A stretch of 33,292 bases of DNA from assembly GCA_002254285.1 (NCBI GenBank), contig NIUZ01000006.1, positions 1 through 33,292 on the forward strand, given 5' to 3'. Below the pieces are notes generated by a model. That model ran no database searches. It was not told where the DNA came from and worked only from the letters and a program-made list of their open reading frames with translations. Below, piece by piece: positions 7,752 through 16,722 of the stretch. This DNA comes from Bacteroidetes bacterium 4572_112. GTDB lineage: Bacteria > Bacteroidota > Bacteroidia > Bacteroidales > UBA1556. Made by a program: the position numbers and the translations under genes. Each line of letters opens with the position of its first letter. Position 1 is the first letter of the stretch.

Positions 7752-8873
7752 ATGAACCCATTTCAACTAACAGGATATCACGGGCCAGAGCTGTTTTGTG
7801 ATAGAGAGGAAGAAACTGAAAAGTTATATAATGCTATTGATAATGAGCGTAATGTAACACTTACTTCTATTCGCAAAATGGGTAAGTCTGGACTTATAAA
7901 ACACGTACTTCATAAGCTAAAAGCTAATAAAAAAGCATACTCTGTTTACTATCTAGATATATACCATACGGAGAATCTAAGCAATTTTTTGGAGGTTTTT
8001 GGTAAAGAATTGATGAATAATCACAGTAATTTCCCTCAAAAAGTACGTAATTTATTCGAAAATTTCATCAAATCACTCAATCCAACCATATCTTTTGACC
8101 CATTAAGTGGCAAACAAAACCTTAGTTTCAATTTTAATTCTAATGTGAATAAGGAGCAATCCATAATCGGAATATTTGATATACTATCGAAAATATCGGC
8201 TACGAAAAAGGTTGTAATAGCCATTGACGAATTCCAACAAATAGCCAAATATCCTGAGAAAAATGTTGAGGCATTATTGCGAGGAGTTATTCAGAGTTTG
8301 AAAAATATAAACTTTATTTTCTCAGGCAGCGACACTTCTATGATGACCGAGATATTTAATGACAGCAAGCGACCATTTTATCAATCTACTCAGTTGATGC
8401 ACCTAAGTCATATTCCTTACGATAAGTATAGCGAGTTTATAAATCACCATTTTGAGTCGAATAAACGACATATAGAGCAGCAGGCAGTGGATTTTATTCT
8501 CAATGAAACCCGAATCCATACTTATTATGTTCAGTTTCTTTGTAATAGAGCTTTCGCTAGCAAAAAGAAGAAAATAAACCTGAATGATATAAAACTTCTT
8601 TATTCGGAAATACTGCAAGAAAACGAAGCCTATTATAGCACTTATAAGGATATGCTTAGCACCCAACAATGGAAACTACTAATTGCTTTGGCCAATGAGG
8701 GTGGCTTTGCCAGCGTTACCTCTGGTGATTTTATCCGCAATTATAACCTAAGCAACGCAAGCACCATCCGCCGTAGCGTAAAGTCATTATTACAAAAACA
8801 AATGATATTCAAAAAAGATAACAGCTATTATGTCTACGATGTATTCTTTGCACGTTGGCTAACTAGATTATAA
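7752..8873 (+). CDS. Archaeal-ATPase-type (STAND-like) P-loop ATPase with winged-helix C-terminus, copy 1
   Basis: The 373-residue product starts with a short NPFQLTG motif and a CDRE.E..L motif typical of this ATPase group. Walker A is SIRKMGKSG (Lys45), with serine in place of the first glycine. Walker B is VVIAIDEFQQI (Asp159, Glu160), and a sensor-like FIFSGSD strand follows. The last 90 residues look like a winged-helix domain, with an NLSNASTIRRSVKSLLQK recognition-helix region and a YDVFFARWL end that is characteristic of the group. These ATPases (PF01637-like) are abundant in Bacteroidota and archaea, and their role is mostly unknown. A paralog is at 31536. The stop is 5 bp before the MORN-repeat gene, so the two form an operon. 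The family call is firm; the function is open. Confidence 0.8.
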   Translation: MNPFQLTGYHGPELFCDREEETEKLYNAIDNERNVTLTSIRKMGKSGLIKHVLHKLKANKKAYSVYYLDIYHTENLSNFLEVFGKELMNNHSNFPQKVRNLFENFIKSLNPTISFDPLSGKQNLSFNFNSNVNKEQSIIGIFDILSKISATKKVVIAIDEFQQIAKYPEKNVEALLRGVIQSLKNINFIFSGSDTSMMTEIFNDSKRPFYQSTQLMHLSHIPYDKYSEFINHHFESNKRHIEQQAVDFILNETRIHTYYVQFLCNRAFASKKKKINLNDIKLLYSEILQENEAYYSTYKDMLSTQQWKLLIALANEGGFASVTSGDFIRNYNLSNASTIRRSVKSLLQKQMIFKKDNSYYVYDVFFARWLTRL

Positions 8874-8878
8874 AAAAT

Positions 8879-10762
8879 ATGAAACCAAAAATAATCATCA
8901 CCATAATAATAATGCTATTCAATATTGCAGCGGTAAAAGCGGTTGCGGTAGATGTGCATTATGCAAAATTAGCCAAGAAAATTGAGAGAGATACCATTAG
9001 CAGAACTAATGGCAAAACAACTACGCTCACCATTTATAATGGAGAAAAGGTTGTGGAGGTAATAAGGTTGCGTGATGGAAAGAGGAATGGAATTCACGAA
9101 TTGTTTAATGGAGATGGAAGTCTTAAAAAGCAAGCTGCTTATAAAAATGGCAACTTACATGGCAAAACGATAATTTATAATTATAGAGGACAAATTATAG
9201 AAGAAAAAACTTATAAATACAATAAAGCAAGAGGCCACTCTCTGCTACAAGGCAAATACGAAAAGTATTATAATACTAGACTGATATTTTCGGCAAATTA
9301 TAAAGACAGCCTGTTACATGGAAAGGCTTTGGAATATGCAAACAATAATTTGAAAAGCATAAAGCATTATAAAAGAGGTAAACTTAGCGGCAATGCAAAG
9401 AGGTATAATTATGCGAATGGGCTTTTGATTTCTGACGAAAATTATAAGATTATTAAAGATAGTATTTCCGAAAAATCGGTTTTGCATGGCAAATGCATAT
9501 ATTATAGTAGCAATGGAGGTATAAATAATATTGGCAACTATAAAAACGGAAATAAGGATGGTGTTTGGAAAACATATTATCATAATACTCCGAATATTGA
9601 GTCTGAGATAAACTATAAGGATGGATTGAAATATGGTGCTTTTACGAAATACTATTCCAATGGAAATATCAAAAATGAAGGCTTTACTTTTGAAGAACTA
9701 TTGTCAAATAAGCGTAAAAAAACCAAATTGGATGGCGAGCAAAAGGACTATTACGAAAACGGAATACTGTCGAAACTAAGTCATTATAATATGGGCGTAA
9801 AAACTGGTATTTGGGAAACCTATTATAATAATGCTAAGTTAAAAACCATAGGGGAATACAGTGACAATCTGCTTATTGGCAATTCGTTGTATTATGGATT
9901 AGATGGCGATACAATCAGCTATGTTACATATAAACTAATTTCGCAAAATAATAAGTTGGCATCCGTAAAAGATGGTACCGAAAGACGATGGAAAAATGGC
10001 GCAAAGGTTTTTGAACAAACTTATAAGGATGGCAAAAAGCATGGCAAAGGAATAAGCTATTATGGCAACGGACAGCCATCAAATCTGATGAATTTTAACG
10101 AAGGATATCTTGAAGGTGAGTATGTAGACTATTATCAAGATGGGCAAACAAAATCATACAGAGTTTATAGAATTGATACTAACATTCGTAGTCAAATAAA
10201 ATCGAAGATTATTGGATGGGAATATAGGTACGATAAAGATGGAAGTTTAAATTTTAAGAATTACAGAGGCAAAAACGAAAGTTCTTTATACAGCATAAAT
10301 TTTACCAAAGGCAAAATAAATAAGATACAATATGGCAATGGAATGACATTAAATTATTTTCCAGAAGGAAAGTTAATGTCAATAATAATCAATAATAGAT
10401 ATTCGCAGCCCATATTTGCGCAATATTTTTATAGAAATGGGCAAATGCGCATCATTAGTTTTCAGAATGGAGATAAGGGCGTGATAAATCAAATTATATA
10501 TACCAGCAATGGCGATTTGATGACTACCACAAATTATACAAATCAAAACCCCGATAGTTTGAATCCTAGCCCAAGCACTATTGCTAATTTTGGTGAGGCT
10601 GTTGGCTTACATTATATCGACAATAAATTCTATACCGACACCTTGCGCAATGGTAGTTATAGTTTATTTTATGGCAGTGGTAAGCCAATGTGTAATTTGC
10701 AATTGAAAAACGAATTGCTCGATGGCGAATTTGTATTATTTGATGCCCTAAATGGCGAGTAA
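8879..10762 (+). CDS. Secreted MORN-repeat protein, N-terminal part of a split gene
   Basis: The 627-residue product starts with a signal peptide (KPK, a hydrophobic run of about 18 residues, then AVA). The rest is an array of at least ten MORN_2-type repeats of about 22-25 residues: YKNGNLHGK, YKDSLLHGK, YKNGNKDGVWKTYY, YKDGLKYGAF, YKDGKKHGKGISYYGNG and so on. This type is often annotated as YwqK-family antitoxin, but here it is an exported repeat protein. The frame ends at TAA 10760-10762 in the middle of a repeat (LDGEFVLFDALNGE). The same repeat pattern goes on in the +1 frame from 10752, so one extra base near 10760 would explain the break. It is 5 bp from the upstream ATPase gene. It probably acts at the cell surface or in the periplasm; partner unknown. 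Confidence 0.8.
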   Translation: MKPKIIITIIIMLFNIAAVKAVAVDVHYAKLAKKIERDTISRTNGKTTTLTIYNGEKVVEVIRLRDGKRNGIHELFNGDGSLKKQAAYKNGNLHGKTIIYNYRGQIIEEKTYKYNKARGHSLLQGKYEKYYNTRLIFSANYKDSLLHGKALEYANNNLKSIKHYKRGKLSGNAKRYNYANGLLISDENYKIIKDSISEKSVLHGKCIYYSSNGGINNIGNYKNGNKDGVWKTYYHNTPNIESEINYKDGLKYGAFTKYYSNGNIKNEGFTFEELLSNKRKKTKLDGEQKDYYENGILSKLSHYNMGVKTGIWETYYNNAKLKTIGEYSDNLLIGNSLYYGLDGDTISYVTYKLISQNNKLASVKDGTERRWKNGAKVFEQTYKDGKKHGKGISYYGNGQPSNLMNFNEGYLEGEYVDYYQDGQTKSYRVYRIDTNIRSQIKSKIIGWEYRYDKDGSLNFKNYRGKNESSLYSINFTKGKINKIQYGNGMTLNYFPEGKLMSIIINNRYSQPIFAQYFYRNGQMRIISFQNGDKGVINQIIYTSNGDLMTTTNYTNQNPDSLNPSPSTIANFGEAVGLHYIDNKFYTDTLRNGSYSLFYGSGKPMCNLQLKNELLDGEFVLFDALNGE

Positions 10763-12146
10763 AGGCTTGGCTACACTAAAGGAAACTTTTGATGAAAAAG
10801 GCAAAAGAGTTGAATATTATACCTTTCATACAAATGGCAAAATAAAGAATTATACAAATTACCTTAGTGGTGCAAATGTAAGTTATGACGCCAATGGTAA
10901 CATTCTTAATGAGACTATAAATAAGGGTAATATTTCTGTGCGCAATCGTTATTATGCTCTCAAAAGGCAAATTAGCTCATCTAATATATACATCGATAAT
11001 AAAAAGGATAGCATTTGGAAAACATATTATCCAACGGGAATTTTAAAATCAACCATAAGGTATCATAAGAATCAAAAGAATGGTAAATACATATATTATA
11101 ATGAAGAAGGAAATATAAAAAACGAAGGAAATTATAAAAATAATATAGCAGATGGTGCTTGGGTAAAGCATTTTGAGGGAACTACCGATACTACATTTTA
11201 CAAAAATGGAAGGGCAGTAGTAAAGCGAAATTTAGCACAATGCGAATGCGTGGATACCACATTGCATAAAATAGGTTTTGCGAACAGCTTAAATCGTTTG
11301 CTAGATTATTATACTCTAGTAAATAATATGCCATCTTATATTCAATCCCTGGATAGCAATGCCTATAAGTCAATTTTCTATTCGGGATTATTTACAGGCA
11401 GTGGCTCATATTCACTTACAATGCTTATGTATAAGAAGCTGAGTTTCGAGCTGCCTGCTGATAAGCAATTGCGCTTGACCATAAACCCATGTCATACCAA
11501 AGGTTATGTGAGTAAGGTAAGAGCTTCGGCATATATCGACCCCAGGTCACCACATAAGCGAATGACTATCAACCCTAAGCGTATTGCTATAGAGTTTATT
11601 AAGGGACCAATGCAGAGTGATGATTTAAGGCATAAATTTTTTACGGCATCGTTTAATATGGAGAGTATTAGATTTATTAGTGACGAAAAACCTCATGTAT
11701 ATATGGCCAAGGAAATTGATCCATGCTTCACAAAGGCTGTAATAAAAAATTATTTGCATTTGCAGGTAAATGATGCTTCGCTAACCATATTTAAAACTCC
11801 ATATTCCAATTATTCATACATAAAGAGTAAGGAACTCGATAATTTTTTCGGAATACAAATCAATGATGCGGATATAGAGTTTAACTATAATAAGTTTGGC
11901 GAAAATCATACTCTAAAGGCAAAATGTAGTAATATGTTGGCAGGAGGAAATTTTGCCTCCGGTAGAATTACTTTAGAATGCACTAAAAAAGGAGTAGATA
12001 AATTTGAAGTAAAAACTGAGGATGGATTATTGCAATTCAGCTCGCAAGATCTAAAAGTGGAATGGCTAAAGAGAGGATTTACTCATCTAAATTTCTTTTA
12101 TAGCGAAGAAATAAATGCTTTGGTAATTGATTTTTACGCAAAATAG
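10752..12146 (+). CDS. C-terminal part of the split MORN-repeat protein
   Basis: This is a 464-residue frame. It opens with an ATG that overlaps the previous stop by 11 nt, and it lacks a signal peptide. Residues 1-150 continue the MORN_2 repeats (YTFHTNGKIKNY, KKDSIWKTYYPTG, KNQKNGKYIYYNEEG, YKNNIADGAWVKHF). From about residue 150 the sequence changes to a domain I do not recognise, with a CECVDTTLHKIGFANSL motif and a beta-rich end. The second half contains CEC, NPCH and DPCF, so a few cysteines could pair outside the cytosol. Because the first half carries the only signal peptide and the repeats cross the junction, this was very likely one protein of about 1090 residues. If translated alone by coupling, the product would stay in the cytoplasm. 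Stop is TAG. Confidence 0.75.
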   Translation: MASKGLATLKETFDEKGKRVEYYTFHTNGKIKNYTNYLSGANVSYDANGNILNETINKGNISVRNRYYALKRQISSSNIYIDNKKDSIWKTYYPTGILKSTIRYHKNQKNGKYIYYNEEGNIKNEGNYKNNIADGAWVKHFEGTTDTTFYKNGRAVVKRNLAQCECVDTTLHKIGFANSLNRLLDYYTLVNNMPSYIQSLDSNAYKSIFYSGLFTGSGSYSLTMLMYKKLSFELPADKQLRLTINPCHTKGYVSKVRASAYIDPRSPHKRMTINPKRIAIEFIKGPMQSDDLRHKFFTASFNMESIRFISDEKPHVYMAKEIDPCFTKAVIKNYLHLQVNDASLTIFKTPYSNYSYIKSKELDNFFGIQINDADIEFNYNKFGENHTLKAKCSNMLAGGNFASGRITLECTKKGVDKFEVKTEDGLLQFSSQDLKVEWLKRGFTHLNFFYSEEINALVIDFYAK

Positions 12147-12240
12147 ACGATTTATAATTATGATACGAGCATGACAAAATTTAATCTTATTTTGACCCAC
12201 AGGGCAATGATTAAAATATTGTTATGTGACTCCATATCAC

Positions 12241-12323
12241 CGAATTAATAGATTTTAAACATATGAAACGAACATGACAATTTTTAATCATAAATCGAAT
12301 TAATAGATTTTAAACATATGAAA
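12241..12323 (+). repeat. Duplicated 28-bp leader/start region
   Basis: The 28-bp sequence starting cgaattaatag and ending aaacatatgaaa occurs at 12241-12268 and 12296-12323, 55 bp apart. The second copy carries the real start codon (12318). In the first, ATG 12263 is followed by only three codons (MKRT) and a TGA. A related 22-bp stretch (acgaRcatgacaa..tttaatc) at 12165-12186 and 12268-12289 shows that a longer unit has been partly duplicated, about 103 bp apart. Confidence 0.85.
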
Positions 12324-14108
12324 AAAACTATATATATAATCATTGCTATATTAGCAATAACGGTAATATCGGCAACAAATGGGCTAGCGCAAAAGGTATA
12401 CGATGTGTTTAGCAACGAATATATGCCCATTACCAACTCGCTTTATAAGGAGGTGAATGTGCGTAATTCTATTTTTAAGAATGAGGTGGAGGTACTTTAT
12501 TTCAAAATTAAGAATGAAGATACAAAGGCCATTAAATCCATTAATAAACAGGCCTATGCAATTTGTCTCGACTACCTTACTAATGAAAAAAAATCGATGA
12601 AACTAATGTCTGAATTAGAGCAGAGGTTAAGAGTAAGAAATGAACTTCAAAATTCCAAAAATGATGATTATGACCGAAGGGCAGAATATAATCAGCGGTC
12701 AAATCCACCTTTGCATAGCATAAAAAGCAGTATTATTTCTCGCATTGCTGATAAGTTATTTATTAGAGTGGATTTTAATTTTAAGAGTGAGTATAGCCGC
12801 AATTATTACGATAGCGATGATATAAATATTAGCCATTATTATGTGGCAAATATTAAGAGTGCTAAAGTAAAACGCTGGAAGAATGATTTAACGAATAAGC
12901 AATTATCTATTTTGCAGGAGAACCTATCGGAGCAACTGAATAGAAATTATTCGCAGGCAAATTCGGAACTTAAGCTTAGCGAAATAGAGCTCCTCAAAAG
13001 TAATGAAGAATATCAAGAGAATAATAGGGTTGAGGAATGTAAAAATATTTGCACACGAATAGATCTTTATGAGGCTGATTTTTATTGCTATGCTTGGGGT
13101 ATTATTGTTGATTTTCAGGAATATACCAATAGTAGCAAGATATATTATGGCGAAAAATTTCAGTTATTTATTCCTTATACCGATGCCAAGCAAATATTTA
13201 AGAATATTCCCAAATTTGCGTTCTTAAATCATATTCCAAATGTAAGTACCCATATTAATAACTTCAATATTCTTGATTTTTATAATAAAGCAGCATCAGA
13301 CAGAAGAGCCCCCGAAGCAGAGAATATTGTTGAGCTTAATGGCATAAAAAACTCACCAAAATCGCTAAGTATAATTAGAAGTCAGATATTAAGGGATAAT
13401 ACTGCCACAAACTTCACAAAGCAAGAGTTTGAGTATAATACCAAGGGGCAAATACTATCCAAAATATTGTATCAAGGTAAGGGTAATGTGTTTTATAGGT
13501 CAACCTTTTATAGCTACGATTCTGCAGGCTTATTATTGAGCAAAATAGTAAAGTATAAAGATAATAGAGAGGAATCTGAAAGCTATACTTACGACCATAA
13601 AAATAATCTTAGCCGATTAGCCATACGTAGCTCAAGCGACGACGAAAATAGTAATAAACTATATTTTTATAATGGAAACAATATTTACTATTTCACAATG
13701 GACAACGCCATAAGTGTTGATAATAGTGGGATTAGTAGATTACGTTTTGATAAAAACCGCATTTATAATACCGACAAAAACTATTTTGCGATAAATGATA
13801 AAAGGCAAATTGAAGGCATTGTTTCTTTAAGAAATTATAATAATCAAGGGCAATTTGGTCGCGATAGCTTGGATCGAATTATTGAATATCATAATGAAAA
13901 TGATAGATATAATTACTATTGGAATTACGACAGTTTGAACAGATTAGTTGAGTTTGAGCAATACGAATTTCAGAAAAATAAACTTCATATAAGCTTCCTT
14001 TACCAAGGTGAGAATATGTTGCCATATAAACGAATAAATATTCAAAAATATGGTGGTAATAATACTGTATTAGAAAAGGAACTTAAGTGGGAGATGTTTG
14101 AGGAATAG
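12318..14108 (+). CDS. Secreted protein of unknown function
   Basis: I do not recognise this gene. The 596-residue product begins with a clear signal peptide (KKT, about 18 hydrophobic residues, then GLAQ, with cleavage after about residue 24). Residues 25-330 are charged and helical with a few beta strands (DFNFKSEYSRNYY; YCYAWGIIVDFQEY; GEKFQLFIPYTDA) and two cysteines in an EECKNICTRID motif. Residues 350-590 contain loose YD/RHS-like beta repeats (FEYNTKGQILSKI, YSYDSAGLLLSKI, YTYDHKNNLSRL, WNYDSLNRLVEF), as in wall-associated proteins. There is no T9SS sorting tail and no lipobox. It follows the MORN gene on the same strand after 171 bp that include a duplicated leader, so it may be coregulated. 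It is probably periplasmic or outer-membrane associated. Confidence 0.7.
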   Translation: MKKTIYIIIAILAITVISATNGLAQKVYDVFSNEYMPITNSLYKEVNVRNSIFKNEVEVLYFKIKNEDTKAIKSINKQAYAICLDYLTNEKKSMKLMSELEQRLRVRNELQNSKNDDYDRRAEYNQRSNPPLHSIKSSIISRIADKLFIRVDFNFKSEYSRNYYDSDDINISHYYVANIKSAKVKRWKNDLTNKQLSILQENLSEQLNRNYSQANSELKLSEIELLKSNEEYQENNRVEECKNICTRIDLYEADFYCYAWGIIVDFQEYTNSSKIYYGEKFQLFIPYTDAKQIFKNIPKFAFLNHIPNVSTHINNFNILDFYNKAASDRRAPEAENIVELNGIKNSPKSLSIIRSQILRDNTATNFTKQEFEYNTKGQILSKILYQGKGNVFYRSTFYSYDSAGLLLSKIVKYKDNREESESYTYDHKNNLSRLAIRSSSDDENSNKLYFYNGNNIYYFTMDNAISVDNSGISRLRFDKNRIYNTDKNYFAINDKRQIEGIVSLRNYNNQGQFGRDSLDRIIEYHNENDRYNYYWNYDSLNRLVEFEQYEFQKNKLHISFLYQGENMLPYKRINIQKYGGNNTVLEKELKWEMFEE

Positions 14109-14354
14109 CTTACCTCCTGCTAATGTTTATTTAACTAGGCGGGTTAATTGTGTTTGTTGCATAGTCCATGATATTTTTTACTAGAGAAGCTTTGTTCTAT
14201 TGTTTATCCTAACCCTAAAATGATAATAAAAAATAGATTTTGGCGTGAGTTTTTGGAACAAAAACCATGTCAAAATCGGTAAAATATAGGTTAAACATAA
14301 TTTTGTTATGTACAGTGCGTTTGATGTTTAAATTACCGAGTGTATTATTTATAT

Positions 14355-14903
14355 TTAATACGAATTCCATCTAACTACTTTATCAAAATCTTTGCGAATT
14401 TTTTTTCTTAGAAGGTAATCATCAGGGGCGTATCCGAAGCTAATTACCAAGCCAATAATTTTTTTCTCAGGAATAGATAGTAGCTTTTTAATCTTTTTTT
14501 CATCAAACCAGCCAAGCATACAGCTACCGATACCATCATCTTCGGCCTGCAGGCACATATGTTCGCCAGCAATTCCTATATCTATTAGTGGGTATTCCTT
14601 ATCCTTAATTGCACCGCCAATTTGTGTGGTTATTTTAGCCTTTTCTATCACCATTACTACTAATAGTGGCGATTGGGCAACAAACTTATTTATTCCGATA
14701 AGAGTTCCACGAGTAGCCTTAGCCACTTTCATACAAAGCTCAGGCTCATTCACCACAACAAAAGTCCAAGGTTGTGAGTTACTTGCCGAGGGGGCAAGGC
14801 GACCTGCTTCAAGAATACGATGAAGTTTCTCGTCTTCAATCTTTCTATCAATATCGTATTTTCTAACGCTTTGTCGCTGCTTTATTAAGTCGAAGAAGTC
14901 CAT
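14355..14903 (-). CDS. Nitroreductase family FMN-dependent oxidoreductase
   Basis: The 182-residue product is a compact single-domain nitroreductase. The FMN-phosphate binding start RQSVRKYD (about residues 10-17) is followed by GRLAPSASNSQPWTFVVV (about 34-51), with the SxxNxQPW motif of the flavin site. After it come DIGIAGEHMCLQAEDDGIGSCMLGWF (about 107-132) and the second flavin loop, then a C-terminal LVISFGYA strand. The family reduces nitro, quinone or other electron-poor substrates with NAD(P)H as a homodimer in the cytosol, and the physiological substrate is not evident. It is the last gene of a minus-strand run with rhodanese (12-bp gap) and Maf upstream, so it is probably cotranscribed. 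Stop is TAA. Confidence 0.88.
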   Translation of the reverse strand: MDFFDLIKQRQSVRKYDIDRKIEDEKLHRILEAGRLAPSASNSQPWTFVVVNEPELCMKVAKATRGTLIGINKFVAQSPLLVVMVIEKAKITTQIGGAIKDKEYPLIDIGIAGEHMCLQAEDDGIGSCMLGWFDEKKIKKLLSIPEKKIIGLVISFGYAPDDYLLRKKIRKDFDKVVRWNSY

Positions 14904-14915
14904 TTCGTAAGTGTT

Positions 14916-15275
14916 TTAAAGGTTTGAGAATTCTTCAACACCACCTTTTAGGAAGTATACATTATCCATACCCATCCAGCGCATAATACTTGCTGCAACA
15001 GCGCCTTTTGGCCCTGCAAAGCAAACCATAATAATGCTTTCGTATGACGATAAGTCTAGTTTTGTAACTTCACTAACTAAGCTGTTAAATGGAATATTGA
15101 AAACGTGTTTATTGTCTATTTTATCATCAGAAAAGCAACAGCCATCAGGCTCTCTAACATCAATAACAGCCATATTATGACCTTGCTCCAAATAAGTTTT
15201 GAAATCGGCAGGCATTATCACCGGCCAGGGCATTTGCTGAACTTTATTGTTAAGCTCACTAAAAAAATCATTCAT
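14916..15275 (-). CDS. Single-domain rhodanese-like protein
   Basis: The 119-residue product has one rhodanese domain: VIDVREPDGCCF (about residues 37-48), VFNIPFNSL (58-66), then the active-site loop VCFAGPKGAVAAS with Cys85 as the likely persulfide cysteine, and ending YFLKGGVEEF. The loop CFAGPKG is longer on the basic side than the usual CxxGxRS. Two adjacent cysteines (46-47) are unusual and might be extra sulfur relay or redox residues. Family role: transfer of sulfane sulfur, or a sulfur carrier for cofactor or tRNA thiolation. It sits between maf and the nitroreductase, 12 bp from the latter. With the YnjE-like gene decayed, this is the only apparently active rhodanese in the window. 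Confidence 0.85.
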   Translation of the reverse strand: MNDFFSELNNKVQQMPWPVIMPADFKTYLEQGHNMAVIDVREPDGCCFSDDKIDNKHVFNIPFNSLVSEVTKLDLSSYESIIMVCFAGPKGAVAASIMRWMGMDNVYFLKGGVEEFSNL

Positions 15276-15335
15276 AAAAATCTATATTTATTTAGGGGCA
15301 AATATAGGCTTAGAAATCCAATGGCAAATATTTTT

Positions 15336-15935
15336 TTAGTCTTCAATAAATTTGAATAGTTCTTCATAAAGCAATTGAGTAGGTAAGCCCATCACATTAT
15401 AAAAGCTCCCTTCTATGCGCTCAATGCCAATATAACCAATCCATTCCTGAATTCCATATGCTCCTGCTTTATCAAAAGGCATATATTTTTCAACATAATA
15501 ATCAATATCGGCATCCTCAATCTTCTTAAAAAAGACGTCGCTTTCGGCAGAAAAACATTCTTGTTTATCAACAGAACTTAAGCATACCCCTGTAATAACT
15601 TTATGTTTTTGACCACTCATGGTCTTCAGTGTTTTTCTTGCTTGAGATTTATTCTTTGGCTTGCCAATAATTTCACCATTTAGCACAACAATTGTGTCTG
15701 CGGTAATGTAAATATCGTTCTTTTTTAAGTTAGAAGTTTTACATGCTGCTGCCTTCAGCTTTGCTAAATACTCAGGTACTTTTTTGTAACTTAAATCTTC
15801 AGGGTAACTTTCTTTAACTCTCTTTACCTTTATTTCAAAATGTAAATCCATTCCGTCCATAAGCATTTGACGCCTAGGTGATTTAGAAGCAAGGATAAGG
15901 TTGTGTTTGCGAAGTTTTCGAAGTCGTGATTCCAT
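15336..15935 (-). CDS. maf: Maf-family nucleoside triphosphate pyrophosphatase
   Basis: The start is ATG 15935 (199 residues); an upstream TTG at 15953 is less likely. Signatures are LILASKSPRRQMLM near the N-terminus (the SxSPRR phosphate-binding motif), TADTIVVLNGEIIGKP (catalytic Asp and substrate loop), VITGVCL and DKAGAYGIQEW, with the lysine and Gln that select dTTP/UTP in the YhdE subgroup. The end is SFYNVMGLP. The enzyme hydrolyses non-canonical or pyrimidine nucleoside triphosphates to monophosphate and pyrophosphate, which keeps modified nucleotides out of nucleic acids. It is the first gene of the minus-strand run, 60 bp before the rhodanese gene. The dTTP/UTP assignment is inferred from motif memory. 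Confidence 0.9.
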   Translation of the reverse strand: MESRLRKLRKHNLILASKSPRRQMLMDGMDLHFEIKVKRVKESYPEDLSYKKVPEYLAKLKAAACKTSNLKKNDIYITADTIVVLNGEIIGKPKNKSQARKTLKTMSGQKHKVITGVCLSSVDKQECFSAESDVFFKKIEDADIDYYVEKYMPFDKAGAYGIQEWIGYIGIERIEGSFYNVMGLPTQLLYEELFKFIED

Positions 15936-16056
15936 GATAATTATTTTATACAAAGGTAGATAATTAAATCGAATATATAATAGCTTTTTCTGTTTGTTGC
16001 ATTTTTTTATTGTAAAATATTGTCGACGAACAAAGATTCGTTAAATAGAAAAAAAA

Positions 16057-16091
16057 AGCTTCATCCTACACATTAGTGATAGATGAAGCTT
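16057..16091 (-). terminator. Intrinsic terminator of efp
   Basis: 10-bp perfect arms, 16057-16066 and 16082-16091, have a 15-nt loop. On the minus strand they are followed by a run of T (A-run 16049-16056 on the plus strand). The structure is about 20 bp past the efp stop codon. Confidence 0.9.
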
Positions 16092-16113
16092 CAATTTGAA
16101 AATAAAACTTAAT

Positions 16114-16683
16114 TTATTTTTTAACTCGTTCGCCGTATTCGTGAGTACGTGTATCAACTTTAATCCATTCTTCATTATTTATGAATAATGGAACCTTTAC
16201 GTTAGCACCAGTTTCCACTGTAGCATCCTTAAAAGTGTTAGTTGCAGTATTGCCTTTTTCTCCTGGCTCAGTATAAGTAATTTGTAATTCTACAAAAGCT
16301 GGTAACTCGCAAAATAAAGCAGTTTCTGTTTCAGCATGGTATACAATTTCAACATTTTGACCTTCTTTCAATAAATCAGGAGCATTAATAATGTCCTCCT
16401 CAATGAAAGTTTGCTCATAAGTTTCGTTATTCATAAAGTGGTATATATCTCCTTCATTATAAAGATATTGATAAGCACGACGCTCAACTCTTTGTATGTC
16501 AATCTTTACACCAGAGGTGAATGTGTTAGGAATAACTTTTCCTGTTTTAATATTTTTAAGCTTTGTACGAACAAAAGCAGGGCCTTTTCCTGGTTTAACG
16601 TGCTGAAATTCAACGATAGACCATAGCTCACCATTGAACATTAGTACCATTCCATTCTTAAAGTCTGAAGTATTTGATGCCAT
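16114..16683 (-). CDS. efp: Elongation factor P
   Basis: The start is ATG 16683 (189 residues), giving MASNTSDFKNG, the normal length for EF-P. The KOW-like domain I carries FVKPGKGPAF-type sequence (here HVKPGKGPAFVR) with Lys33 at the tip that reaches the peptidyl-transferase centre. Two OB domains follow, ending in EWIKVDTRTHEYGERVKK. EF-P rescues ribosomes stalled at polyproline. The tip lysine is kept, but no EpmA/EpmB-type modification gene is present in the window. A -7 box lies at 16723-16730 and a terminator at 16057-16091, so it appears to be its own transcription unit. Confidence 0.97.
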   Translation of the reverse strand: MASNTSDFKNGMVLMFNGELWSIVEFQHVKPGKGPAFVRTKLKNIKTGKVIPNTFTSGVKIDIQRVERRAYQYLYNEGDIYHFMNNETYEQTFIEEDIINAPDLLKEGQNVEIVYHAETETALFCELPAFVELQITYTEPGEKGNTATNTFKDATVETGANVKVPLFINNEEWIKVDTRTHEYGERVKK

Positions 16684-16722
16684 AATATGTTTTGTTATAT
16701 ATTGTTTTAATTTCAATAAGCG

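Noticed and set aside
10752..10762. Programmed frameshift in the MORN gene
   Set aside because: There is no slippery heptamer or downstream pseudoknot that I can see; a simple indel is the easier explanation.
8879..12146. Toxin-antitoxin system, because MORN_2 proteins are often annotated as YwqK antitoxin
   Set aside because: The protein has a signal peptide and is large, and its neighbour is an ATPase with no toxin motif.
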